From the NCBI RefSeq assembly GCF_029227915.1, contig NC_079876.1, positions 36,625,828 to 36,689,827 on the forward strand: DNA of 64,000 nt. Reading direction: 5' to 3'. Each line of letters begins with the position of its first letter. The stretch's first letter is position 1. Source of the stretch: Hydractinia symbiolongicarpus. Lineage: Eukaryota > Cnidaria > Hydrozoa > Anthoathecata > Hydractiniidae. Below, piece by piece: positions 26,010 to 37,299 of this stretch. A model generated the notes under the pieces. The model made no database searches and was not told the origin of the DNA. It was given only the letters and a program-made list of their open reading frames with translations. Made by a program: the position numbers and the translations under genes.

Positions 26010-27343
26010 CACATATTCGTACCAAGATGTATACAGCGAAAGTTTTCCGTTATTACTAGGTAGCATTGCTTTTAACAGTGAAACGATTGACCGTGGGATG
26101 TAATTGAACTGACTTTAGACTTTGACCTCATGAATGTGGTAAATAAGACGATTGGACTCCAAGAATTAACATTCTTCTTACTTTGGCATGAATGCTGGAA
26201 CTCCGCAGTTACACTGGACACTGTGTTAGCTCTTTATTTACAAATGTAGATCAATGACTCATTCATACTGTGAGACTTATCCTAGCCGTTAGCGCGACCT
26301 AAAGAACTAGAGACAGTTTCGAAAACTATATTTCATTGACTTTCTAACGGTATCAGTCCGTTTGAGTTACAACAGTTGAGTCACACATTCGTACCAACAT
26401 GTATTTCGCGATATTTTTCCGATATTACTAGGTTGCATTGTTTTAAACAGTGAAAAGATTGATCGTGAGAACTAATTGAACAGATTTTTGTCTTTGACCT
26501 TATAAATATGGTAAATGAGACAATTGCAATACAAGAATTAACATTCTTGTTACGTTGGTATGATTGCCGGAAGTCCGTTCGTTTGAGTTACAACGGTCGC
26601 GTCACCAATTGGTAACACCATGTATTAAGCGATATTTTTCTGATATTACTAGGTTGCATTGCTTTTAACAGTGAAACGATTGACCGTGGGACCTAATTGA
26701 ACTGATTTTTGACTTTGACCTTTTAAATGTGGTAAAGGAGAAAATTGAACTCCAAGAATTAACATTCTTGTTACTTTGGCATGAATGCTGGAACTCCGCA
26801 GTTACACAGGACGCTGGTTAGCCCTTTATTTACAAATGTAGATCAATTAGTCATTCTTACTGTGAGACTACTCCTATCCGTCAGCGCGCCCTGAAGAAAT
26901 AGAGACAGTTTCAAAAACAACATATCGGTGACTTTCTAACGGTATCAGTCCGTTTGAGTTACAACAGTTGAGTCACATATTCGTACCAACAGGTACTTAG
27001 CGATATTTTTCCGTTACTACTAGGTTGCATTCCTTTGAACAGTGAAAAGATTGAACGTGGGACCTAATTGAATTGATGTTGGACTTTGACCTTATAAATG
27101 TGGTAAAGGCGACAATTAAATTCCACAAGTTAACATTCTTGTTACCTTGGCATGATTGCCAGAACTCAGTAATTACATTTTGCGCTGTGTTAGCTCTTTA
27201 TTTACAGATTTAGATCAAGGAGTGGTTTTTACTCTGATTCTTATCCTAGCCGTTAGCGCGTGGAAGAAATAGAGACAGTTTCGAAAACTACATTACATTG
27301 ACTATCTAATGGAATCCATCCGCTTGATTTACAACGATTGCGT
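26010..27343 (+). repeat. HOR unit 9
   Basis: Matches unit 4: F 'ggagaaaattgaac', G 'ccaacaggtactt' and 'ctttgaacagtg'. Private changes are 'cattgttttaaac' in E, 'gatttttgactttg' in F and 'cattttgcgctg' in G. Confidence 0.9.
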
Positions 27344-28437
27344 CACATATTCGTACCAAGATGTATACAGCGAAAGTTTTCCGTTATTACTAGGTAGCAT
27401 TGCTTTTAACAGTGAAACGATTGACCGTGGGATGTAATTGAACTGACTTTAGACTTTGACCTCATGAATGTGGTAAATAAGACGATTGGACTCCAAGAAT
27501 TAACATTCTTCTTACTTTGGCATGAATGCTGGAACTCCGCAGTTACACTGGACACTGTGTTAGCTCTTTATTTACAAATGTAGATCAATGACTCATTCAT
27601 ACTGTGAGACTTATCCTAGCCGTTAGCGCGACCTAAAGAACTAGAGACAGTTTCGAAAACTATATTTCATTGACTTTCTAACGGTATCAGTCCGTTTGAG
27701 TTACAACAGTTGAGTCACACATTCGTACCAACATGTATTTCGCGATATTTTTCCGATATTACTAGGTTGCATTGCTTTAAACAGTGAAAAGATTGATCGT
27801 GAGAACTAATTGAACAGATTTTTGTCTTTGACCTTTTAAATATGGTAAATTAGACAATTGCAATACAAGAATTAACATTCTTGTTACGTTGGTATGATTG
27901 CCGGAAGTCCGTTCGTTTGAGTTACAACGGTCGCGTCACCAATTGGTAACACCATGTATTAAGCGATAATTTTCCGATATTACTAGGTTGCATTGCTTTT
28001 AACAGTGAAACAATTGACCGTGGGACCTAATTGAACTGATTTTGGACTTTGACCTTTTAAATGTGGTAAAGGAGACAATTGAACTCCAAGAATTAACATT
28101 CTTGTTACTTTGGCATGAATGCTGGAACTCCGCAGTTACACAGGACGCTGGTTAGCCCTTTATTTACAAATGTAGATCAATTAGTCATTCTTACTGTGAG
28201 ACTACTCCTATCCGTCAGCGCGCCCTGAAGAAATAGAGACAGTTTCAAAAACAACATATCGGTGACTTTCTAACGGTATCAGTCCGTTTGAGTTACAACA
28301 GTTGAGTCACATATTCGTACCAACAAGTACTTAGCAATATTTTTCCGTTACTACTAGGTTGCATTCCTTTTAACAGTGAAAAGATTGAACGTGGGACCTA
28401 ATTGAATTGATGTTGGACTTTGACCTTATAAATGTGG
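27344..28437 (+). repeat. HOR unit 10 (last; G cut short)
   Basis: D 27344, E 27716, F 27937, G 28308. E shares 'ccttttaaatatggtaaatt' with unit 5. F has 'aagcgataattttcc' and 'gaaacaattgaccg'. G runs only to 28437, then changes to flank type ('taaatgagagaattg'), the same phase at which the array began. Confidence 0.9.
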
Positions 28438-30139
28438 TAAATGAGAGAATTGAACTCCAAGAAATAACATTCTTGTTTCTTTGGCATGATTTGCAGAACT
28501 CAGTAATTACATTGTGCGCTGTGTTAGCTCTTTATTTACAAATTTAGATCAAGGAGTGGTTTTTACTCTGCGACTTATCATAACCGTTAGCGCGCGGAAG
28601 AAATAGAGACAGTTTCAAAAACTACACTTCATTGACTTTCTAACGGTATCAGTCCGTTTGAGTTAGAACGGTTGCGTCACATATTCGTACCAACATGTAT
28701 TTAGTGATATTTTTCCGATAATACTAGGTTGCATTGTTTTAAACAGTGAAAAGATTGATCGTGAGAACTAATTGAACTGATTTTTGTCTTTGAAATTATA
28801 AATATGGTAAATGAGACAATTGGAATACAAGAATTAACATTCTTGTTACATTGGTATGATTGCCGGAAGTCCGTTCGTTTGAGTTACAACGGTGGCGTCA
28901 TCAATTGGTAACACCATGTATTTAGCGATATTTTTCCGATATTACTAGATTACATTGCTTTTAACAGTGAAACGATTGACCGTGGGACCTAATTGAACTG
29001 ATTTTGGACTTTGACCTTATAAATGTGGTAAATGAGACAATTGAACTCCAAGAATTAACATTCTTGTTACTTTGGCATGAATACTGGAACTCTGCAGTTA
29101 CACAGGACGCTGGTTAGCCCTTTATTTACAATTGTAGATCAATTAGTCATTCGTACTGTGAGACTACTCCTATCCGTCAGCGCGCCCTGAAGAAAGAGAG
29201 ACAGTTTCAAAAACAACATATCATTGACATTCTAACGGTATCAGTCCATTTGAATTACAACGGTTGAGTCACATATTCGTACCAACATGTACTTAGTGAT
29301 ATTTTTCCGATATTACTAAGTTACATTGCTTTAAACAGTGAAAAGATTGATCGTGAGAATTAATTGAACTGATTTTTGTCTTTGACATTATAAATATGGT
29401 AAATTAGGCAATTGGAATACAAGAATTAACATTCTTGTTTCTTTGGCATGAATGCTGGAACTCTGCAGTTACACAGGACGCTGGTTAGCCCTTTATTTAC
29501 AAATGTAGATCAATGAGTCATTCATACTGTGAGACTTATCCTAGCCATTAGCGCGACCTGAAGAACTAGGGACTGTTTCGAAAACTATATTTCATTGATT
29601 TTCTAAGGGTATCAGTCCGTTAGAGTTACAACGGTTGCGTCACATATTCGCACGAACATGTATTTAGCGATAATTTTCTGATACTACTAGGTTGCATTGC
29701 AATTAACAGTGAAACGATTGATCGTGAGACCTAATTGAACTGATTTTGGACTTTGACCTTATAAACGTGGTAAATGAGAGAATTGAACTCCAAGAATTAA
29801 CATTCTTGTTTCTTTGGCATGATTCCCAGAACTCAGTAATTACATTGTGCGCTGTGTTAGCTCTTTATTTACAAATTTAGATCAAGGAGTGGTTTTTACT
29901 CTGCGACTTATCGTAACCGTTAGCGCGCGGAAGAAATAGAGACAGTTTCAAAAACTACACTTCATTGACTTTCTAACGGTATCAGTCCGTTTGAGTTAGA
30001 ACGGTTGCGTCACATATTCGTACCAACATGTATTTACTGATATTTTTCCGATATTACTAGGTTGCATAGCTTTTAACAGTGAAACGATTGACCGTGGAAC
30101 CTAATTGAACTGATTTAGGACTTTGACCTTATAAATGTG
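28438..30139 (+). repeat. Right flank of the HOR, mixed family-A monomers
   Basis: Begins in mid-monomer with class-2 sequence ('agaaataacattcttg', 'ttgcagaactcagtaattac'), then a short monomer (junction at 28866) and full monomers. It resembles 13.9-15.1 kb, the left flank. It ends at 30139 in a broken monomer: 'ccttataaatgtg' is followed directly by 'tagcattgc', which belongs about 79 bp earlier in the monomer. Confidence 0.8.
28813..29717 (+). repeat. Duplicated flank segment, copy 1
   Basis: About 905 bp repeated at 31558-32462 with a constant offset of 2745 bp. Shared private marks: 'gttacattggtatg', 'actagattacattgc', 'acaattgtagatc', 'cattcgtactgtgag', 'aaattaggcaattgg', 'gccattagcgcgacctg' and 'attgcaattaacagtg'. 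A few substitutions separate the copies. Confidence 0.9.
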
Positions 30140-31557
30140 TAGCATTGCTTTTAACAGTGAAACGATTGACCGTGGGATGTAATTGAACTGACTTTAGACT
30201 TTGACCTCATGAATGTGGTAAATAAGACGATTGGACTCCAAGAATTAACATTCTTTTTACTTTGGCATGAATGCTGGAACTCCGCAGTTACACTGGACAC
30301 TGTGTTAGCTCTTTATTTACAAATGTAGATCAATGACTCATTCATACTGTGAGACTTATCCTAGCCGTTAGCGCGACTTAAAGAACTAGAGACAGTTTCG
30401 AAAACTATATTTCATTGACTTTCTAACGGTATCAGTCCGTTTGAGTTACAACAGTTGAGTCACACATTCGTACCCACATGTATTTCGCGATATTTTTCCG
30501 ATATTACTAGGTTGCATTGCTTTAAACAGTGAAAAGATTGATCGTGAGAACTAATTGAACAGATTTTTGTCTTTGACCTTATAAATATGGTAAATGAGAC
30601 AATTGCAATACAAGAATTAACATTCTTGTTACGTTGGTATGATTGCCGGAAGTCCGTTCGTTTGAGTTACAACGGTCGCGTCACCAATTGGTAACACCAT
30701 GTATTAGGCGATATTTTTCTGATATTACTAGGTTGCATTGCTTTTAACAGTGAAACGATTGACCGTGGGACCTAATTGAACTGATTTTGGACTTTGACCT
30801 TTTAAATGTGGTAAAGGAGACAATTGAACTCCAAGAATTAACATTCTTGTTACTTTGGCATGAATGCTGGAACTCCGCAGTTACACAGGACGCTGGTTAG
30901 CCCTTTATTTACAAATGTAGATCAATTAGTCATTCTTACTGTGAGACTACTCCTATCCGTCAGCGCGCCCTGAAGAAATAGAGACAGTTTCAAAAACAAC
31001 ATATCGGTGACTTTCTAACGGTATCAGTCCGTTTGAGTTACAACAGTTGAGTCACATATTCGTACCAACAAGTACTTAGCGATATTTTTCCGTTACTACT
31101 AGGTTGCATTCCTTTTAACAGTGAAAAGATTGAACGTGGGACGTAATTGAATTGATGTTGGACTTTGACCTTATAAATGTGGTAAAGGCGACAATTAAAT
31201 TCCAAAAGTTAACATTCTTGTTACCTTGGCATGATTGCCAGAACTCAGTAATTACATTCTGCGCTGTGTTAGCTCTTTATTTACAGATTTAGATCAAGGA
31301 GTGGTTTTTACTCTGATTCTTATCCTAGCCGTTAGCGCGTGGAAGAAATAGAGACAGTTTCGAAAACTACATTACATTGACTATCTAATGGAATCCATCC
31401 GCTTGATTTACAACGATTGCGTCACATATTCGTACCAAGATGTATACAGCGAAAGTTTTCCGTTATTACTAGGTAGCATTGCTTTTAACAGTGAAACGAT
31501 TGGCCGTGGGATGTAATTGAACTGACTTTAGACTTTGACCTCATGAATGTGGTAAAT
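30140..31557 (+). repeat. Displaced single copy of the 1334-bp HOR unit
   Basis: Starts inside a D monomer at 'tagcattgc' (30140), runs through E (30461, junction 30649), F and G to the next D, where 'tagcattgc' returns at 31474, exactly 1334 bp later. About 84 bp more of D follow before a change to flank sequence near 31557 with no loss of phase. 'attctttttac' in D and 'tttttctgatatt' in F place it closest to units 3 and 8; 'gattggccgtggg' in its last D is shared with unit 1. Confidence 0.9.
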
Positions 31558-32462
31558 GAGACAATTGGAATACAAGAATTAACATTCTTGTTACATTGGT
31601 ATGATTGCCGGAAGTCCGTTCGTTTGAGTTACAACGGTGGCGTCACCAATTGGTAACACCATGTATTTAGCGATATTTTTCCGATATTACTAGATTACAT
31701 TGCTTTTAACAGTGAAACGATTGACCGTGGGACCTAATTGAACTGATTTTGGACTTTGACCTTATAAATGTGGTAAATGAGACAATTGAACTCCAAGAAT
31801 TAACTTTGTTGTTACTTTGGCATGAATACTGGAACTCTGCAGTTACACAGGACGCTGGTTAGCCCTTTATTTACAATTGTAGATCAATTAGTCATTCGTA
31901 CTGTGAGACTACTCCTATCCGTCAGCGCGCCCTGAAGGAAGAGAGACAGTTTCAAAAACAACATATCATTGACATTCCAACGGTATCAGTCCATTTGAAT
32001 TACAACGGTTGAGTCACATATTCGTACCAACATGTACTTAGTGATATTTTTCCGATATTACTAAGTTACATTGCTTTAAACAGTGAAAAGATTGATCGTG
32101 AGAATTAATTGAACTGATTTTTGTCTTTGACATTATAAATATGGTAAATTAGGCAATTGGAATACAAGAATTAACATTCTTGTTTCTTTGGCATGAATGC
32201 TGGAACTCTGCAGTTACACAGGACGCTGGTTAGCCCTTTTTTTACAAATGTAGATCAATGAGTCATTCATACTGTGAGACTTATCCTAGCCATTAGCGCG
32301 ACCTGAAGAACTAGGGACTGTTTCGAAAACTATATTTCATTGATTTTCTAAGGGTATCAGTCCGTTAGAGTTACAACGGTTGCGTCACATATTCGCACCA
32401 ACATGTATTTAGCGATAATTTTCTGATACTACTAGGTTGCATTGCAATTAACAGTGAAAAGA
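31558..32462 (+). repeat. Duplicated flank segment, copy 2
   Basis: Partner of 28813-29717, including a short-monomer junction at 31611. Private changes include 'gaattaactttgttg', 'ctgaaggaagag' and 'cattccaacgg'. With copy 1 it brackets the displaced HOR unit. Confidence 0.9.
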
Positions 32463-33128
32463 TTGAACGTGGGACCTAATTGAACTGATGTTGGACTTTG
32501 ACCTTATAAATGTGGTAAATGAGAGAATTGAACTCCAAGAATTAACATTCTTGTTTCTTTTGAGTGAATGCTGGAACTCTGCAGTTACACAGGACGCTGG
32601 TTAGCCCTTTATTTTCAAATGTAGATCAATTAGTCATTGTTACTGTGAGACTACTCCTAACCGTCAGCGCGCACTGAAGAAATAGAGACAGTTTCGAAAA
32701 CAACATATCGGTGACTTTCTAACGGTATCAGTCCGTTTGAGTTACAACAGTTGAGTCACATATTCGTACCAACAAGTACTTAGCGATATTTTTCCGTTAC
32801 TACTAGGTTGCATTCCTTTTAACAGTGAAAAGATTGAACGTGGGACCTAATTGAACTGATGTTGGACTTTGACCTTATAAATGTGGTAAATGAGAGAATT
32901 GAACTCCAAGAATTAACATTCTTGTTTCTTTTGAGTGAATGCTGGAACTCTGCAGTTACACTGGACGCTGTGTTAGCCCTTTATTTACAAATGTAGATGA
33001 ATTAGTCACTCTTACTGTGAGACTACTCCTATCCGTCAGCGTGCCCGGAAGAAATAGAGACAGTTTCAAACTCAACATTTCATTGATTTTCTAACGGTAT
33101 CAGTCCGTTTGAGTTACAACGGTTGCGT
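32463..33128 (+). repeat. Last ordinary family-A monomers
   Basis: Completes the monomer that ends at 32756 and adds one full monomer (32757-33128). They carry 'cttttgagtgaatgc' and 'gcgtgcccggaag', as in 2.4-5.2 kb and 11.1 kb. Right of here family A is not seen again. Confidence 0.8.
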
Positions 33129-33414
33129 CACGTACTCGTACCAACATGTATTTAGCGATAATTTTCCGATATTACTAGGTTGCATTCCTTTTAACAGTGA
33201 AAAGATTGAATGTGGGACCTAATTGAACTGATGTTGGACTTTGACCTTATAAATGTGGTAAATGAGAGAATTGAACTCCAAGAATTAACATTCTTGTTAC
33301 TTTGGCATGAATGCTGGAACTCCGCAGTTACACAGGACGCTGGTTATTTATTCAAAAAATAAATGTTATTGACTTTATGACGCTATCTGTCTGTTTCAGT
33401 TACAACGGTTGCGT
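33129..33414 (+). repeat. Truncated 286-bp monomer at the family A/B boundary
   Basis: Left part is family A up to 'cacaggacgctggtt'; the rest is family B ('attgactttatgacgctatctg', then 'caccaaatggtaccacc'). About 85 bp that normally separate these parts are missing. The joint contains an AT-rich inverted repeat. Family-level differences across this point are larger than anywhere else in the window. Confidence 0.85.
33346..33364. other. AT-rich inverted repeat at the family boundary
   Basis: ATTTATT-CAAAA-AATAAAT: a perfect 7-bp dyad with a 5-base spacer, sitting exactly at the deletion joint. I did not find it in other monomers. It may be a by-product of the joint or a secondary structure that promoted it. 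Confidence 0.6.
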
Positions 33415-36400
33415 CACCAAATGGTACCACCATGTACTTAGCGATATTTTTCCGATGTTCCTAGGTCGCATTTCTTTTGGAAGTGAAACTATCGACCGTG
33501 GGACCTAATTGAACTGATTTTGGACTTTGACCTTGTAAATGTGGTAAATGAGACAATTGGACTCCAAGAATTATCATTCTTCTTACTTTGGCATGAATGC
33601 TGGAACTCGGCAGTTACACTGGAAACTGTGTTAGCTCTTTATCTACAAATGTAGATCAATGAGTCATTTATACTGTAACACTAATCCTATCCGTTATCGC
33701 GTCCTGAAGAAATAGAGACAGTTTCAAAAACTACATTTCATTGACTTTCTAACGGTAATCGTCCGTTTGAGTTGCAACAGTTGCGTCACCAATTGGTACC
33801 ACCATGTATTTAGTGATATTTTTCCGATGTTACTAGGTTGCATTGCTTTTAGAAGTGAAACGATTGACCGTGGCACCTAATTTAACTGATTTTTGACTTT
33901 GACCTTATAAATGTGGTGAATGAGACAATTGGACTCCAAGAATTACCATTCTTCTTACTTTGGCATGAATGCTGGAACTCGGCAGTTACACTGGAAACTG
34001 TGTTAGCTCTTTATCTACAAATGTAGATCAATGAGTCATTTATTTTGTGCGACTAATCCTATCCGTTATCGCGTCCTGAAGAAATAGAGACAGATTCTAA
34101 AACAACATTTCATAGACTTTCTAATGGTATCAGTCCGTTTGAGTTATAACGGTTGCGTCACATATTCCTACCAACATGTATTTAGCGATATGTTTCCGAT
34201 ACTACTAGGCTGCATTGCCTTTAAAAGTGAAGCGATTTATCGTGGGACCAAATTAAACTGATTTTCGGCTTTGACCTTTTAAATGTGGTAAATGAGACAA
34301 TTGGACTCTAACAATTAAGATTCTTGTTACGTTAGCTTGATTGCCGGAACTCAGTATTTACACTGCGCGCTGTGTTAGCTCTCTATTTACAAATTTAGAT
34401 CAATGAGTTCTTTTTACTCTGGGACTAATCCTAGCCCTTTGCGCGCTGAAGAAATAAAGACAGTTTCAAAAACTAAATTTCATTGACTTTCTGACGGTAT
34501 CTGTCCGTTTGAGTTACAACGGTTGCGCCACCAATTGGTACCACCATGTATTTAGTGATATTTTTCCGATGTTACTAGGTTGCATTGCTTTTAGAAGTGA
34601 AACGATTGACCGTGGCACCTAATTTAACTGATTTTTGACTTTGACCTTATAAATGTGGTGAATGAGACAATTGCACTCCAAGAATTAACATTCTTCTTAC
34701 TTTAACATGAATGCTGGAACTCGGCAGTTACACTGGAAACTGTGTTAGCTCTTTATCTACAAATGTAGATCAATGAGTCATGCATACTGTGAGGCTAATC
34801 CTATCCGTTATCGCGTGCTGAAGAGGTAGAGACAGTTTCACAAACAACACTTCATTGACTATCTAACGGTAATCGTCCGCTTGAGTTACAGCAGCTGCGT
34901 AACCAATTGGTACCACCATGTATTTAGCGAGATTTTTTCAATATTACTAAGTTGCATTGCTTTTAACAGTGAAACGATTGACCGTGGGACCTAATTGAAC
35001 TGATTTTAGACTTTGACCTTATAAATGTGCGAAATGAGACGATTGGACTCAAAGAATTAACATTCTTCTTACTTTGGCATGAATGCTGGGACACAGCAGT
35101 TACACTGGACACTGTGTTAGCTCTTTATTTACAAATGTAGAACAATGAGTAATTTTTACTCTGGGACTAATCTAGACATTAGTGCGCGCTGAAGAAATAG
35201 AGACAGTTTCAAAAATTACATTTCATTGACTTTCTAACGGTATCTGTCCGTTTGAGTTACAACGGTTGCGTCACCAATTGGTACCACCATGTACTTAACG
35301 ATACTTTTCCGATGTTCCTAGGTTGCATTGCTTTTGGAAGTGAAACGATTGACCGTGGGACCTAATTGAACTGATTTTGGACTTTGACCTTGTAAATGTG
35401 GTAATTGAGACAATTGGACTCTAAGAATTTAGATTCTTGTTACGTTAGCTTGATTGCCGGAACTCAGTATTTACACTGCGCGCTGTGTTAGCTCTTTATT
35501 TACAAATTTAGATAAATGAGTCATTTTTACTCTAGGACTAATCCCAGCCTTTTGCGCGCTGAAGAAATGGAGACAGTTTCAAAAACAACATTTCATTGAC
35601 TTTGTGACGGTATCTGTCCGTTTGAGTTACAGCGGTTGCGTCACCAATTGGTACCACCATGTATTTATCGATATTTTTCCGATATTACTAGGTTGCATTG
35701 CTTTTAGAAGTGCAACGATTGACCGTGGGACCTAATTCAACTGGCTTTGGACTTTGACCTTATAAATGTGGTACATGAGACAATTGGACTCCAAGAATTA
35801 ACATTCTTCTTACTTTGGCATGAATGCTGGAACTCGGCAGTTACACTGGAAACTGTGTTAGCTCTTTATCTACAAATGTAGATCAATGTGTCATTCATAC
35901 TGTAAGACTAATCCTATCCGTTATCGCGTCGTGAAGAATTAGAGACAATTTCACAAACAACACTTCATTGACTTTGTAACGGAATCGTCCGTTTGAGTTA
36001 CAACAGCTGCGTAACCAATTGGTACCACCATGGATTTAGCAAGATTTTTCCGATATTACTAGGTTGCATTGCTTTTAACAGTGAAACGATTGACCGTGGG
36101 ACCTAATTGAACTGATTTTAGGCCTTGACCTTATAAATGTGGTAAATGAGACAATTGGACTCTAAGAATTAAGATTCTTGTTACGTTAGCTTGATTGCCG
36201 GAACTCAGTATTTACACTGCGCGCTGTGTTTGCTCTTTATTTACAAATTTAGATCATTGAGTAGTTTTTACTCTGGGATTAATCCTAGACATTAGTGGGC
36301 GCTGACGAAGTGGAGACAGTTTCAAAAACTACATTTCATTGACTTTCTGACGGTATCTGTCCGTTTGAGTTACAACGGTTGCGTCACCAATTGGTACCAC

Positions 36401-37299
36401 CATGTATTTAGCGATATTTTTCCGATATTACTAGGTTGCATTGCTTTTAGAAGTGAAACGATTGACCGTGGGACCTAATTGAACTGATTTTGGACTTTGA
36501 CCTTATAAATGTGGTAAATGAGACGATTGGACTCCAAGAATTAACATTCTTCTTACTTTGGCATGAATACTGGAACTTCACAGTTACATTGGAAACTGTG
36601 TTATCTCCTTTTTTACAAATGTAGATCGATGAGTCATTTTTACTTTGGGACTAATCCTAGCTACTACCGCGCGTTGAAGAAATGAAGATAGTTTCAAAAA
36701 CTATATTTTATTGACTTTCTAACGGTGTTCGTCCGTTCGTGCAACAACAGTTGCGTCACATATTCGTACCAACATGTATTTAGCGATATTTTGCGATATT
36801 ACTAGGTTGCATTGCTTTTAACAGTGAAACGATTGATCGTGTACCTAATTGAACTGATTTTGGACTTTGACCTTTTAAATGTGGTAAATGAGACAATTGG
36901 ACTCTAAGAATTAAGATTCTTGACACGTTAGCTTGATTGCCGGAACTCAGTATTTACACTGCGCGCTGTGTTTGCTCTTCATTTACAAATTTAGATCAAT
37001 GAGTCATTTTTACTCTGGGACTAATCCTAGCCCTTAGCTCGCTGAAGAAATAGAGACAGTTTTAAAAACTAAATTTCATTGACTTTCTGACGGTATCTGT
37101 CCGGATGAGTTACAACGATTGCGTCACCAATTCGTACCACTATGTACTTAGCGATATTTTTCCGATATTTCTAGGTTGCATTGCTTTTAACAGTGAAAAG
37201 AGTGATCGTGGGACCTAATTGAACTGACTTTGGACTTTGACCTTGTAAATGTGGTAATTGAAACAATTGGACTCAAAGAATTAACATTCTTCTTACTTT
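33415..37299 (+). repeat. Family-B monomers, no strong higher-order period
   Basis: About ten or eleven full monomers marked by 'caccaattggtaccacc', 'cttttagaagtgaaacg', 'ggaactcggcagttacac' and 'tctttatctacaaatg', interspersed with class-2 monomers ('gattgccggaactcagtatttac'). Starts at 33787 and 34529 head near-identical 170-bp stretches 742 bp apart, a weak dimer. Monomers are quite diverged from each other, as expected in a slowly homogenised part of an array. No gene. Confidence 0.8.

Larger units (their letters stand above)
15101..28437 (+). repeat. Higher-order repeat array, ten units of 1334 bp
   Basis: The anchor 'ggaatccatccgc' falls at 15308, 16642, 17975, 19309, 20643, 21977, 23309, 24643, 25977 and 27311, giving spacings of 1334, 1333, 1334, 1334, 1334, 1332, 1334, 1334 and 1334. 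Each unit is D (372) - E (221) - F (371) - G (370). The array enters and leaves at the same point inside G, at 'ataaatgtgg|taaa', so it holds exactly ten units. Units are far more alike to each other than the monomers within one unit are, the hallmark of a recently amplified HOR. Confidence 0.95.

Noticed and set aside
30140-31557. Displaced HOR copy as a transposed element with target-site duplication
   Set aside because: The ~905-bp direct duplication around it is far too long for a target-site duplication, and the right edge is an in-phase homologous switch.
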